Below are positions 15,856-24,850 of a stretch of 64,000 bases of DNA, one piece after another; the first letter of the stretch is position 1; every line of letters begins with the position of its first letter. Under the pieces are notes generated by a model. It worked only from the letters and a program-made list of their open reading frames with translations. It was not told where the DNA came from and made no database searches. Source of the stretch: an uncultured Lachnospiraceae bacterium (GTDB lineage Bacteria > Bacillota > Clostridia > Lachnospirales > Lachnospiraceae); contig CAJUTQ010000012.1 in the NCBI GenBank assembly GCA_910589265.1, positions 42,243 to 106,242 of the forward strand, in the 5' to 3' direction. Made by a program: the position numbers and the translations under genes.

Positions 15856-17274
15856 ATGGGAATAATGGATTTGCTTCGTATGAGCAGTAACAATTTATGG
15901 AAGAGAAAGGTGAGGACATTTCTAACGATTCTTGGAGTTGTCATAGGAACAGCATCCATTGTTGTCATGATATCCCTAGGGCTTGGATTAAATAAAGCGA
16001 CTTTAGAAGATATTGAACGATATGGAGGACTGACAACGATTACTGTGCGGGCAGGGTATGGCAATGAAGTGGCAGTTTCTAACGGTGGTGGAATGGTCGT
16101 GTACAGCGAAGGGGAAAGCTCTGGGAATGAGGAGAAACGAGTAGATGATGAGGCAATCAAAGTTCTAAAGAGCCTGGAGCATGTAAAAACAGTGTCTCCA
16201 GTGTTGGAAATTTATGCTTTGATAAAACAGGGAGCTTACGAAAATTCTTTGACAATAAGAGGGATGGATGCAGAGGCAATGAAAGGAATGAAGCTGGAAC
16301 TGGGGGAAGGACGTCTGCCTCAGTCGGATCAGCCTTTGGAATTATTGTTTGGAAATCAAGTTCTCTACGAATTTTATAAGCCAAATTCTAACCAGCGCTA
16401 TTGGCAGACGGGTATTGTGCCAGATGTGGATTTGATGAAGAAACCTCTTTTTGTTATTTTTGACACAGATGCCTATTATCAATCCATGGATAGCAATAGT
16501 AAGAAAGGCCCAGAGGAAGGAAATGGAGCTACTGAAAAAGTGAAACCTCCCAAAAAGTATATGCTCAATGGATGTGGAGTGTTGGCAGGAGGCCCTGATG
16601 ATTATGGGCAAAATGCATACAATGTTTTTTGCGATTTAGAAGTTTTGAAATCTTTGTTAAAGAAAGAATTTAAAAACAGAGTAATTCCTGGACAGCCAAC
16701 AAGGGGACAGGGAAAACCATACAAGGAAATTTTTTACAATAGCGCCTTTGTGGAAGTAGACCATATGGACAATATGAAAACGGTTCAGACGATGATTCGA
16801 GATTTGGGATATCAGGCAGACAGCAATTCAGAATGGATTGAATCCATGCAGAGCCAAGCCCGTTCAACGCAGGCAGTGCTAGGAGGCATTGGGGCAGTTT
16901 CTTTGTTTGTAGCCGCCATTGGAATAACAAATACAATGATGATGTCAATTTATGAAAGGACAAAGGAAATAGGCATTATTAAAGTGTTAGGCTGTGGTCT
17001 GGGAAATATAAGAACCATGTTTTTATTAGAAGCAGGATACATTGGATTTATTGGAGGGGCCATAGGAATTGGAATCAGTTATGGGATTTCAGCAGCCATC
17101 AATGGGGTATCCAGTCAGTCTTATGGAACAATGATGTCAACATCTTATATTCCACTATGGTTATCAGGCACAGGGCTTGCTTTCGCTGTTTTAGTAGGAA
17201 TGATTGCTGGATTTTTTCCAGCTTTAAGGGCTATGCGACTTAGCCCCTTGGCAGCTATTCGGAATGAATCCTAG
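15856..17274 (+). CDS. ABC transporter permease, MacB/FtsX type
   Basis: The start codon directly follows the upstream stop. The 472-residue protein shows the MacB plan: one N-terminal membrane helix (RTFLTILGVVIGTASIVVMI), a large extracytoplasmic MacB_PCD domain (about 50-340), then the FtsX domain with three helices ending LSPLAAIRNES, the typical C-terminus. IYERTKEIGIIKVLGC is the conserved coupling-helix region. It would work with the ATPase at 13634 to transmit conformational energy to extracytoplasmic substrates or partners. Cargo unknown. Confidence 0.9.
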   Translation: MGIMDLLRMSSNNLWKRKVRTFLTILGVVIGTASIVVMISLGLGLNKATLEDIERYGGLTTITVRAGYGNEVAVSNGGGMVVYSEGESSGNEEKRVDDEAIKVLKSLEHVKTVSPVLEIYALIKQGAYENSLTIRGMDAEAMKGMKLELGEGRLPQSDQPLELLFGNQVLYEFYKPNSNQRYWQTGIVPDVDLMKKPLFVIFDTDAYYQSMDSNSKKGPEEGNGATEKVKPPKKYMLNGCGVLAGGPDDYGQNAYNVFCDLEVLKSLLKKEFKNRVIPGQPTRGQGKPYKEIFYNSAFVEVDHMDNMKTVQTMIRDLGYQADSNSEWIESMQSQARSTQAVLGGIGAVSLFVAAIGITNTMMMSIYERTKEIGIIKVLGCGLGNIRTMFLLEAGYIGFIGGAIGIGISYGISAAINGVSSQSYGTMMSTSYIPLWLSGTGLAFAVLVGMIAGFFPALRAMRLSPLAAIRNES

Positions 17275-17295
17275 AAAGAGATTGGAATTGGGAAA

Positions 17296-18666
17296 ATGGT
17301 ATTTAGCAGTTTATTATTTATCTTTCGGTTTATGATAATTTTTTATCTTATTTATTATATTGCTCCCATTCATCTTAGAAATCTTATTTTGCTTATAGGG
17401 AGTTTGATCTTCTATGCCTGGGGGGAGCCGCGCTATTTAATATTAATTCTTCTATCGATTTTTATAAATTTTTGTCTAGGAAAAGGAATAGAAAAATATT
17501 GGGAATCAAAGAAGAAATTAGCCTGTCTTATGGGGGCAGTTTTATATAATATTGGCATGCTCTTTTTGTTTAAATACGCTGGTTTTTTTATAGATATGAT
17601 AAGTGTTGCCACAGGCAGACGGCTGCCAACATTAGAAATGGATTTACCCCTTGGCATAAGCTTTTATACATTCCAAATCTTATCTTATGTCATAGATGTA
17701 TATAAGGGTTCTATACAAGCAGAAACTTCTATTATACGACTTGGCACGTATTTATGTATGTTTCCCCAGTTAATTGCAGGTCCTATTGTTATTTACAAAG
17801 ATGTTGAGACGCAGATGAGAAAAAGGAAGTACTGTATAGAAAATTTTGAGGAAGGACTTAAGGAATTTTCCATAGGTTTGGCTTCAAAAGTGCTTCTTGC
17901 TAATCAGATTGGATATTTATGGAGTGAACTGGAGCAGGCAGGGTATCAGGGTATATCCACACTTGCTGCCTGGCTTGGTGTCCTTGCCTTTACACTGCAA
18001 ATATATTTTGATTTTTTTGGTTATTCAAAGATGGCTGTAGGACTGGGGAAAATGTTAGGTTTTCAGCTGCCTCAAAATTTCGATTATCCTTATATTTCCC
18101 GTTCTGCCACAGAATTTTGGAGAAGATGGCATATTACATTAGGAGCCTGGTTTCGGGAATATCTCTATGTTCCTTTAGGAGGAAATCGCAAAGGCAGAAC
18201 AAGGACGTATATGAACTTATTAGTTGTGTGGAGTGTTACTGGACTGTGGCATGGAGCCAGCTGGAATTTTGTACTATGGGGCGTTTACTTTTATATATTT
18301 ATTTCCCTAGAAAAGCTATATTTAAAAAAATGGTTAGACAGGAGTAATATAGCATCAAGAGTATATGCTTTGCTTATTATTGGACTTGGCTGGATTATTT
18401 TTGCCCTAACAGATTTTAAGGATATGAAAAACTACTTTTCGACATTATTTTCATTGACAGGAGGGAGCGATTGGATATATTATATAAGAAACTATGGTTT
18501 ATTACTTGTAATGGGAATTATATTTTCAACCCCCATTCTGCGGAAATGGTACGAGAAACAGAAGGACAAATGGATAGGAATTTCAGCAGTCTTTCTTCTG
18601 TTTTGGGCATCTATTTATTTTCTGGTAGATACTGCCTACAACCCATTCTTGTATTTCCGCTTTTAG
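17296..18666 (+). CDS. MBOAT-family membrane O-acyltransferase (AlgI/DltB type)
   Basis: A 456-residue polytopic protein with MBOAT hallmarks: SFYTFQILSYVIDVY (122-136), FWRRWHITLGAWFREYLYVP (274-293) and the catalytic histidine H319 in GLWHGASWNF. Family members move acyl groups from a cytoplasmic donor to extracellular glycans, teichoic acids or lipids. It follows the ABC permease by 21 bp and precedes an SGNH-fold exported protein, a known pairing for extracellular acetylation (compare PatA/PatB and AlgI/AlgJ-X logic). Confidence 0.9.
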   Translation: MVFSSLLFIFRFMIIFYLIYYIAPIHLRNLILLIGSLIFYAWGEPRYLILILLSIFINFCLGKGIEKYWESKKKLACLMGAVLYNIGMLFLFKYAGFFIDMISVATGRRLPTLEMDLPLGISFYTFQILSYVIDVYKGSIQAETSIIRLGTYLCMFPQLIAGPIVIYKDVETQMRKRKYCIENFEEGLKEFSIGLASKVLLANQIGYLWSELEQAGYQGISTLAAWLGVLAFTLQIYFDFFGYSKMAVGLGKMLGFQLPQNFDYPYISRSATEFWRRWHITLGAWFREYLYVPLGGNRKGRTRTYMNLLVVWSVTGLWHGASWNFVLWGVYFYIFISLEKLYLKKWLDRSNIASRVYALLIIGLGWIIFALTDFKDMKNYFSTLFSLTGGSDWIYYIRNYGLLLVMGIIFSTPILRKWYEKQKDKWIGISAVFLLFWASIYFLVDTAYNPFLYFRF

Positions 18667-18697
18667 GGAATTACGTAAGAGGAGCGAAGACAAATAC

Positions 18698-19750
18698 ATG
18701 AAAGAATGGAAAAAATGTCCTTTATTTACAGCATTGCTAATGAGCTTTGCCATTTTGACAATGGCAGGGTTATGGGATACAAAAATCGAAAAGACAGAAG
18801 AACTTAGCCTCATGTCTGCTGGTACATCTTCCAATTTTGGAATGCTGGCAGGTGAGATTTCCAGAGCAGGAGGGAATTTTCAGGAAGAATATGAGAAAAC
18901 ATTGAGTGAAAATCTTCCAGTGGCAGTAGTACTTCACAAATGGAAAACAGGCGCTTATTTTAAACCTTCAGAACTGTTGAAAAAGGAAAACGAAGAGAAA
19001 AAAGACGAGGATATACCGGTTATAGTTTTGGATCCAAAACCTACAGAGTCTGATCCCCAAGTAGTTATTGCAGAGGACAATGTAGAAGGAGAGGTGGAAA
19101 ATGAGCAGAAAGAGGAGATCTTGCCAGAGCCAGAACAAAAAGAAGAATTTACAACAGTAGACGTAGATTACTTCAATGACGGGGTGTTTATTGGTGATTC
19201 CAGAATTGTAGGATTGCAGCTATATTCTGGATGGGAGAATGCTTCTTTTTTCGCCGCAAAAGGAATGGAAGTCTATTCTTATTTTGACAAACCTTATATT
19301 AAGGCAGGAGCGGTGAAGATGACAGTTCCCCAAGCACTGGCAGGACAGCAGTTTGGCAAAGTATACATGATGATAGGAATTAATGAGATGGGCACTGGCA
19401 CTCATGAAACCTTTATTGCAAAATATAAAGAAATTATTGAGAGCATTCGGCAACAGCAGCCTCAAGCCCTTATTTATGTTATGGGAATTTTGTACGTAGA
19501 TGAAGAGAAATCCTTGGCAGATCCTATTTTTAATAATGTCAATATAAAGGATAGAAATAAGTACATAGAGCAGATGGCAGAAGAGATGGGATTATATTAT
19601 TTAGATATAAATGAGGCTATATGCGGGACCAATGAATTTTTGCCAAAAGACTACACAGCGGATGGAATTCATTTAAAGGCTGCATATATACCTATATGGA
19701 CAGATTACCTTCTCAATCATGCAATCTTAGTGGACAGTCCAACAGCTTAG
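18698..19750 (+). CDS. Exported SGNH/GDSL-family protein, partner of the MBOAT enzyme
   Basis: A 350-residue protein with an N-terminal membrane/signal segment (FTALLMSFAILTMAGLW), a variable acidic linker (about 90-155) and a C-terminal SGNH domain: FIGDSR (nucleophile S168), GINEMG in the block III position and DGIHL (D322, H325). SGNH proteins next to MBOATs act as the extracellular acyltransferase or esterase. Its gene starts 31 bp after the MBOAT stop and ends the operon at a strong terminator. Confidence 0.82.
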   Translation: MKEWKKCPLFTALLMSFAILTMAGLWDTKIEKTEELSLMSAGTSSNFGMLAGEISRAGGNFQEEYEKTLSENLPVAVVLHKWKTGAYFKPSELLKKENEEKKDEDIPVIVLDPKPTESDPQVVIAEDNVEGEVENEQKEEILPEPEQKEEFTTVDVDYFNDGVFIGDSRIVGLQLYSGWENASFFAAKGMEVYSYFDKPYIKAGAVKMTVPQALAGQQFGKVYMMIGINEMGTGTHETFIAKYKEIIESIRQQQPQALIYVMGILYVDEEKSLADPIFNNVNIKDRNKYIEQMAEEMGLYYLDINEAICGTNEFLPKDYTADGIHLKAAYIPIWTDYLLNHAILVDSPTA

Positions 19751-19760
19751 GAATAAGGTG

Positions 19761-19798
19761 GGCCAAGAAATTCTTATTAAGAATTTCTTGGCCTTTTT
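19761..19798 (+). terminator. Terminator of the ABC/MBOAT operon
   Basis: GGCCAAGAAATTCTT (19761-19775) and AAGAATTTCTTGGCC (19779-19793) form a perfect 15-bp stem with a 3-nt loop, followed by TTTTT. Confidence 0.92.
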
Positions 19799-19828
19799 GG
19801 GTTTTCTAGAAGAATAAGGAATCCCTTT

Positions 19829-20464
19829 TTAATAACCTAGTTCTTCTCCAACTAAAAAAATCCATATTCTTTCAGGATGTTTGCTCCTCCTTGTAATAAC
19901 GATATGGGAACAAATGCAGTCCGTAGACAGGCAGTCCCCACATCTGCCTAACATAGAGCAGGGTGTATTGTATTTTAGCCTTTTTACATTGGGAGGGGCT
20001 GCAATATTTCTCGTTCGATGGATTCCTTCCTCCACTGTGGACACAATTTTATTCATGCCACAGACAATAAATACATGTTCTGGGCCTTGGACAAGGCAGG
20101 CTATCCGATTGCCGTTTCCATCAATATTAATAAGCTGTCCGTCCAAGGTTAAAGCGTTGGTACTCATCAGGTAATAGTCTGCCATTACAATTTTTGAAAA
20201 AAGGATTCTTTTTTCTTCTGGAGTGGAAGCGCTAGAACGGTCGATATATTCATAATCTCCAGATTGAATAGCAGCTAGAAGACCAATCTCAGTCAAAGTG
20301 GAGCTACCTCCATTGGAGACGATACTTCCAGTGGGAATGAGATTTAGTATCCTGTTAAGGCAGTCTTCTTTGGAAGGAAAGTATTCTGCCTTCATATTCC
20401 GTTTTTCCAGCTCCTTTATCAATGTGTGGCTAAGAGCTTCATAAGCTTGTTGTTTTGGTGTCAT
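19829..20464 (-). CDS. LutC/YkgG-family (LUD domain) protein
   Basis: ATG 20464 is chosen because GGAGG stands 6 nt upstream; upstream in-frame ATGs lack ribosome sites. The 211-residue product has the LUD-domain pattern: NRILNLIPTGSIVSNGGSST, ADYYLMSTNALTLDGQLINI, GPEHVFIVCGMNKIV and a cysteine-rich C-terminus (CSMLGRCGDCLSTDCICSH). Relatives take part in L-lactate oxidation (LutABC), but stand-alone DUF162 proteins of clostridia have no proven role. It is a single gene, convergent with the upstream operon. Confidence 0.83.
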   Translation of the reverse strand: MTPKQQAYEALSHTLIKELEKRNMKAEYFPSKEDCLNRILNLIPTGSIVSNGGSSTLTEIGLLAAIQSGDYEYIDRSSASTPEEKRILFSKIVMADYYLMSTNALTLDGQLINIDGNGNRIACLVQGPEHVFIVCGMNKIVSTVEEGIHRTRNIAAPPNVKRLKYNTPCSMLGRCGDCLSTDCICSHIVITRRSKHPERIWIFLVGEELGY

Positions 20465-20512
20465 TGTCATCCTCCATTTGTACAAGTATACTTTTAGGAA
20501 ATGGTTGATCAT

Positions 20513-20518
20513 AGTATA
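20513..20518 (-). promoter_or_regulatory. Extended -10 for the LUD-domain gene
   Basis: On the minus strand TGCTATACT gives an extended -10 with TATACT (complement of 20513-20518), 49 bp before the start at 20464. The -35 is poor. Confidence 0.4.
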
Positions 20519-20641
20519 GCATTTTTGGGAATAAATATATAGTCCTATTTATTTTTACATAAGTATAAGACAGGAAATTCTTTTGTACGGTTCTATATCG
20601 TTTGTCTATTGACAAAAAAACATAAAATATTACAAAAAACA

Positions 20642-20670
20642 TTGACAATGACTCATTCATATTTTATAAT
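20642..20670 (+). promoter_or_regulatory. Consensus promoter of an orphan transcription unit
   Basis: Perfect TTGACA (20642-20647) and perfect TATAAT (20665-20670) with ideal 17-bp spacing. It is one of the strongest-looking promoters in the window, yet no conserved protein follows before the terminator at 20946-20985. Confidence 0.85.
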
Positions 20671-20676
20671 AATGTT

Positions 20677-20985
20677 ATTCGTTAGAGGAACACTTCATAA
20701 GAAATGAAGAAGAATATACGTGGGAAAAGAAAGGTATTGTTTACTAAAAATAATTTTTGGAAAATATACCTTAAACTACAAAAGAAACTTAGATTAAAAT
20801 TGCAAAAGGATAGGAAGACTATAAAGGCAAAAGTGCTTTTATAGTAAGACACAAAGGAAAAATCCTAAAAGTACAAAAGATAATAGTAAATAAGGACAGA
20901 AAATGAGGTAAGTCCAATGTATAAAGTAAAAGGAATAAAAAGATAAGAGAGAGTAGACAATCAATGAGTCACTCTCTTTTTTTTT
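20677..20985 (+). ncRNA. Candidate small RNA or peptide-encoding transcript
   Basis: A transcript of about 310 nt is defined by a consensus promoter and an intrinsic terminator. Within it are separate hairpins: CTTCAT/ATGAAG at 20693-20709, a 12-bp stem at 20818-20845 (one G-U, AAAG loop) and AGGA/TCCT at 20855-20866. A 46-codon frame from ATG 20704 (MKKNIRGKRKVLFTKNNFWK...) is very basic but has no well-spaced ribosome site and its ATG lies in a hairpin. I do not recognise 6S, SRP, RNase P or tmRNA. Non-coding RNA or dual-function transcript is the inference. Confidence 0.4.
20946..20985 (+). terminator. Terminator of the orphan transcription unit
   Basis: AGAGAGT plus GAC on the left pair with GTC plus ACTCTCT (ending 20977), one bulged A, followed by nine T. 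Confidence 0.82.
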
Positions 20986-21026
20986 GAATAAAGGATGATG
21001 AAAAGAAAAGGGCATAGGAGGAGAAG

Positions 21027-21569
21027 ATGGGAGAGAATAAAAAATTTCAGCGTATTGGAAGAAGAATGGTAGGAAAAGGGCATGTTTATCAATTATATGA
21101 GGATGAACTAATTTTACCAGACAAACGAAAAGTGTATTATGATCATGTAGAGCATATGGGGGCAGCAGCTGTTCTTCCAGTATTGGAGGATGGGAGAGTT
21201 ATTTTAGTAAGTCAATATAGAAACTCTATAGAGAGAATGACATTAGAAATACCTGCTGGGGGTCTTTCCTATATTGGAGAGCCAACGGACAAGGCAGCTC
21301 TTAGGGAATTGGAAGAAGAGACTGGATACCGGGGGGATAAGGCGGAGCTATTGTTAAAATTTTGTTCTGCCCCTGCATTTTGCAACGAAAAAATAGATAT
21401 TTATCTTGTAAGACATTTAAGAAAAGTAGAACAAAAATTAGATGAAGATGAATTTATTGATGTGGTCATTGAAACAGTGGAAAATTTAATTAAAAAAATT
21501 TATATGGGAGAGATAGAGGATTCCAAAACAATGGCCGCCTTGTTTGCCTATGCCTATAAGTTTTGTTAG
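21027..21569 (+). CDS. nudF: NUDIX hydrolase, ADP-ribose pyrophosphatase type
   Basis: A 180-residue protein starting at ATG 21027 behind AGGAGG. The Nudix box runs from GGLSYIGEPTDKA to ALRELEEETGY (about residues 78-101), with the catalytic REL-EE core intact. LEIPAGG before the box is typical of ADP-ribose pyrophosphatases. The order nudF-spoIIM-xerD resembles the Bacillus subtilis region yqkG(nudF)...spoIIM...ripX, supporting the assignment. It would hydrolyse ADP-ribose to AMP and ribose-5-phosphate. Confidence 0.85.
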   Translation: MGENKKFQRIGRRMVGKGHVYQLYEDELILPDKRKVYYDHVEHMGAAAVLPVLEDGRVILVSQYRNSIERMTLEIPAGGLSYIGEPTDKAALRELEEETGYRGDKAELLLKFCSAPAFCNEKIDIYLVRHLRKVEQKLDEDEFIDVVIETVENLIKKIYMGEIEDSKTMAALFAYAYKFC

Positions 21570-21627
21570 CATGGACGTCTGTCTTTGTACATATATATAT
21601 TAAGAAGAGTCAAAGACGAGGTGTTTT

Positions 21628-22242
21628 TTGAAAGTGATTCCATTTGGCAAGGAGACATCTTTAAGCCGTAGATGGCTCCTTATTTTTCTTGCAGGGTTCT
21701 GCTTGGGAATTTTTTTTATGAATTTTGCTGGACTGGGCTCTGTATCAAAAGTAGGGTTTATGAGCAGATATATGTTAGAACAATTTCGATATACAACTAT
21801 TGACCCAGAAAAGTTATTTTTTTATTGTCTTCCAAAACGCTGCCTTCCTCTTTTTTATTTGGGAGTTTTTGGTTTGACTATGTTCGGATTTTTTGTGATA
21901 GGGGGATTCCTATTATGGTATGGATTTTCCCTTGGGTGTCTTTTAACAATGGCTGTGATTCATTTAGGAATAGGTGGAATTATTTTATGTGTTGTTTCTA
22001 TGATTCCCCATTTTTTATTTTATTTTCCTGCTTTTTTTTGGGGATGTAAATGGAGTCATAAAATGTGCGCATATTTATATTATCCTCATTTAGGCACAGA
22101 AATTATATATGGGAAAAAAAGTCAGCAGATTCTCCGTTATATACTTGTATTTCTTGTCTATGTATTTCTTGTCATAGCTGGCATTTTCTTAGAAGCTTAT
22201 ATAAACCCCCTTTTATTAAAGCAGGTGATCAAAATTTTTTAA
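21628..22242 (+). CDS. spoIIM: Stage II sporulation protein M
   Basis: A 204-residue protein from TTG 21628 with a GACGAGGTG ribosome site. It has an N-terminal helix (LLIFLAGFCLGIFFMNFAG) and about four more membrane segments, with the family region VIGGFLLWYGFSLGCLLTMA and the conserved MIPHFLFYFPAFFWG. SpoIIM joins SpoIID and SpoIIP in the peptidoglycan-degrading complex that drives engulfment of the forespore. Placement between nudF-like and xerD genes agrees with known synteny. This implies the host is a spore former or descends from one. Confidence 0.85.
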   Translation: MKVIPFGKETSLSRRWLLIFLAGFCLGIFFMNFAGLGSVSKVGFMSRYMLEQFRYTTIDPEKLFFYCLPKRCLPLFYLGVFGLTMFGFFVIGGFLLWYGFSLGCLLTMAVIHLGIGGIILCVVSMIPHFLFYFPAFFWGCKWSHKMCAYLYYPHLGTEIIYGKKSQQILRYILVFLVYVFLVIAGIFLEAYINPLLLKQVIKIF

Positions 22243-22430
22243 ATTTTTTTTACAATATATAGTGAAGAAAAAATACAAGCTCCGACATCTTGTGTATTTT
22301 ATAAAAAAGCCGGGAAAGCCTTAAAAATATAGGAAATTTCCAATTGCTTTTATCACTGTTTATTATTATAATAAGAGTTAGATTGAGAAAAAGTGACAGC
22401 ACATTTTTTTAAGGGAAAGGTTTCTATGAC

Positions 22431-23315
22431 ATGGAAGAGGAGATTTTAGGTTTTATTGTTTATTTACATAATGTGAAGCGTATGTCTGCCAATACAGAAA
22501 TGTCATATAAAAGAGACTTGGCAAAACTAAAGGGTTTTTTGGAGGAACAGGGCATTCAAGGTATTGAAAAGGTAACACCCACCACGCTAAATTCTTATAT
22601 TTTGTATTTAGAGAAAAAACAGTTTGCAGCGGCTACTATTTCTAGAAATATTGCGTCAATGAAAGCTTTTTTTCATTATTTATGGAAAGAAGGAAAGGTG
22701 GAGGGAGATTTGACAGAAATGTTAAAGCCTCCAAAGATTGTAAGGCGTCCCCCAGAAATTCTTACCATGGAGGAAGTTGTTCGACTATTGGAGCAGCCAG
22801 GTGGAAATTCACCAAAGGAAATGAGAGATAAGGCAATGTTGGAATTACTTTATGCAACAGGCATTCGGGTGACGGAACTTATTTCTCTGAAAGAGGTAGA
22901 TGTGAATTTACCTATGGGATATATTATATGTAGAGATTCAAATAAAGAAAGGACGATACCTTTTGGGGGGAAAGCAAAGGAGGCTTTAGTTCGGTATTTA
23001 GAACAGTCAAGGCAAGCTCTCTCCTCTGGTAAGGGAACGAATGTATTATTTACCAATTGTTCTGGAAAACCTATGAGCCGTCAGGGATTTTGGAAAATTA
23101 TTAAAAATTATGCAAAAAAAGCAGGAATTACCGCTGATATTACACCCCATACTTTGCGTCATTCTTTTGCAGCCCATTTAGTGGAAAATGGAGCGGACTT
23201 GAGAAGTGTACAGGAGATGTTAGGTCATTCAGACATTTCCACAACCCAGGTTTATGCAAATATGAATCATAGTAGAATAAAGGAAGTATATGCAAGGGCT
23301 CATCCCCGTACTTAA
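22431..23315 (+). CDS. xerD: Tyrosine recombinase XerD
   Basis: A 294-residue recombinase with an N-terminal SAM-like core-binding domain (about 1-90) and a catalytic domain containing TGIRVTELISL (first Arg), HTLRHSFAAHL (His and second Arg), LGHSDISTTQVYANM (His and nucleophile Tyr). XerC/XerD resolve chromosome dimers at dif. Length, lack of extra domains and spoIIM neighbour favour the housekeeping XerD over an element integrase. No dif site was recognised here. Confidence 0.88.
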   Translation: MEEEILGFIVYLHNVKRMSANTEMSYKRDLAKLKGFLEEQGIQGIEKVTPTTLNSYILYLEKKQFAAATISRNIASMKAFFHYLWKEGKVEGDLTEMLKPPKIVRRPPEILTMEEVVRLLEQPGGNSPKEMRDKAMLELLYATGIRVTELISLKEVDVNLPMGYIICRDSNKERTIPFGGKAKEALVRYLEQSRQALSSGKGTNVLFTNCSGKPMSRQGFWKIIKNYAKKAGITADITPHTLRHSFAAHLVENGADLRSVQEMLGHSDISTTQVYANMNHSRIKEVYARAHPRT

Positions 23316-23337
23316 GGAAGCACAAGGCAAAGTAAAA

Positions 23338-23384
23338 AGAGCTGCCCCTTAACAAACTTTTGTTCGTTAAGGGGCAGCTTTTTT
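23338..23384. terminator. Bidirectional terminator between xerD and the minus-strand genes
   Basis: GCTGCCCCTTAAC (23341-23353) and GTTAAGGGGCAGC (23366-23378) form a perfect 13-bp stem followed by TTTTTT; A-rich bases on the left side give the same function to the minus strand. Confidence 0.9.
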
Positions 23385-23409
23385 ATTCTAGATAGAATAA
23401 AAAGTATTG

Positions 23410-23706
23410 TCAAATATGCCAGTCGTAATGTCTTCCTACTCCATACAATGTATACACAGCGCTGATATCATAAGTCCCAGCACAATCTTCTAATTGGCTC
23501 CCAGATTTCTCAGTCTCTGTTTCCTTGGCCAAAATAGTGCCAAAACTGGAATGTTTAGAAGTGTCTTGCTGCTTTTTATGCCCCTCTTCTTTTTTGAAGC
23601 GGTATAAATAGGGAATTGTCATAACGGAGAGGGAAGGAATTTTGTGAATATGTTGAATACTGTCTATTCGCCCTTTTGCGGTAATCACTCCTTTTTTGGT
23701 GTGCAT
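23410..23706 (-). CDS. Small protein of unknown function, 98 aa
   Basis: ATG 23706 follows a GGAAAC ribosome site, and the frame ends just before the shared bidirectional terminator, which supports a real monocistronic gene. The product starts MHTKKGVITAKGRIDSIQHI and ends with an aromatic-rich stretch (SAVYTLYGVGRHYDWHI). No signal peptide or membrane helix. I recognise no characterised family. Confidence 0.5.
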   Translation of the reverse strand: MHTKKGVITAKGRIDSIQHIHKIPSLSVMTIPYLYRFKKEEGHKKQQDTSKHSSFGTILAKETETEKSGSQLEDCAGTYDISAVYTLYGVGRHYDWHI

Positions 23707-23786
23707 TGTTTCCTGTTATTTATTATATCGGCTAAAAGTCTGAAAAAATAACAGTTTTTTCATAAAATAACAGATTTAAGAGGAAT

Positions 23787-24812
23787 TTAAAAATCAGCAA
23801 TCTCATAAATTAGTTGCTCAGACTCCTCCCAACCAAGGCAGGGATCGGTAATGGATTTTCCATAAATGTGTTCTCCCACTTTTTGGCATCCAGATTCAAT
23901 ATAACTTTCAATCATGACTCCTTTCACAAGTTTGTGCAAATCGGGATTTACTTTGCGGCTATGAAGCACTTCTTTTACAATACGGGGCTGTTCTTCATAT
24001 TGTTTATTAGAATTAGAATGATTAGAATCAATAATAACAGCAGGATACATGAGATCCCGCTGGCTATACATATAAAGAAGGCGCATTAAATCTTCATAAT
24101 GATAATTAGGGATGGCAGTACCATGTTGGTCTACAGCTCCTCGTAAAATAGTATGAGCCAGTTCATTGCCTTGAGTTTGAACTTCATACATCCGATGGGT
24201 AAAACGGTGAGGCTGCTGGGCAGCTGCCACAGAATTGAGCATCACAGATAAATCACCACTCGTTGGATTTTTCATTCCACTGGGAAGGTCAAAGCCACTT
24301 ACAGTCATGCGATGCTGCTGATCTTCTACAGAGCGGGCGCCAATAGCAACATAAGAAAGTATATCTGCAACATAATCCCAGTTATCTGGATAAAGCATTT
24401 CATCGGCAGCAGTCAAACCAGACTCATCCATGGCCCGTATATGCATTTTGCGCATTGCAATTAAGCCTTGAAGAAGATCTGGTTTTTTTTCTGGATCTGG
24501 CTGGTGGACAATTCCTTTATATCCATTCCCTGTAGTCCGAGGCTTATTTGTATAAATTCTTGGAATAAGGAGTAATTTGTCTTTCACCTTTTCCTGTACA
24601 CGGGCCAGTCGGCAAATATAGTCGCAGACAGCATCCTCATTGTCTGCGGAGCAAGGGCCGATAATAACTAAAAATTTTTGGGACTGTCCAGTAATAATAT
24701 GACGGATTTCCTGATCCCTTTTTGCTTTTTTTTCTGCCAGTGTCTTTGTGATGGGATATTGTTTTCGTATTTCCTCGGGAGAGGGTAATTTTTTTAAGTA
24801 TTCAAAACTCAT
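23787..24812 (-). CDS. 3-deoxy-7-phosphoheptulonate (DAHP) synthase, class I
   Basis: A 341-residue enzyme of the AroF/AroG/AroH family that condenses phosphoenolpyruvate with erythrose-4-phosphate, the first step of the shikimate pathway. Diagnostic segments are FLVIIGPCSADNEDAVCDYI, RIYTNKPRTTGNGYKG, GARSVEDQQHR, SGMKNPTSG and the metal-binding end region with IIDSNHSNSN. The ATG at 24812 has an AGGAGA ribosome site. No other shikimate gene is adjacent. Confidence 0.92.
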   Translation of the reverse strand: MSFEYLKKLPSPEEIRKQYPITKTLAEKKAKRDQEIRHIITGQSQKFLVIIGPCSADNEDAVCDYICRLARVQEKVKDKLLLIPRIYTNKPRTTGNGYKGIVHQPDPEKKPDLLQGLIAMRKMHIRAMDESGLTAADEMLYPDNWDYVADILSYVAIGARSVEDQQHRMTVSGFDLPSGMKNPTSGDLSVMLNSVAAAQQPHRFTHRMYEVQTQGNELAHTILRGAVDQHGTAIPNYHYEDLMRLLYMYSQRDLMYPAVIIDSNHSNSNKQYEEQPRIVKEVLHSRKVNPDLHKLVKGVMIESYIESGCQKVGEHIYGKSITDPCLGWEESEQLIYEIADF

Positions 24813-24850
24813 ACATATCTCCTGTTTATCTTTGCATTTTCTATTCTTTC

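Noticed and set aside
20609..20614. Second TTGACA upstream of the orphan RNA
   Set aside because: No -10 hexamer occurs at a usable distance; the promoter 33 bp downstream is far better.
22431..23315. XerD as phage or island integrase
   Set aside because: Length, motif set and the nudF-spoIIM neighbourhood fit the housekeeping recombinase; no attachment repeats or phage genes are nearby.
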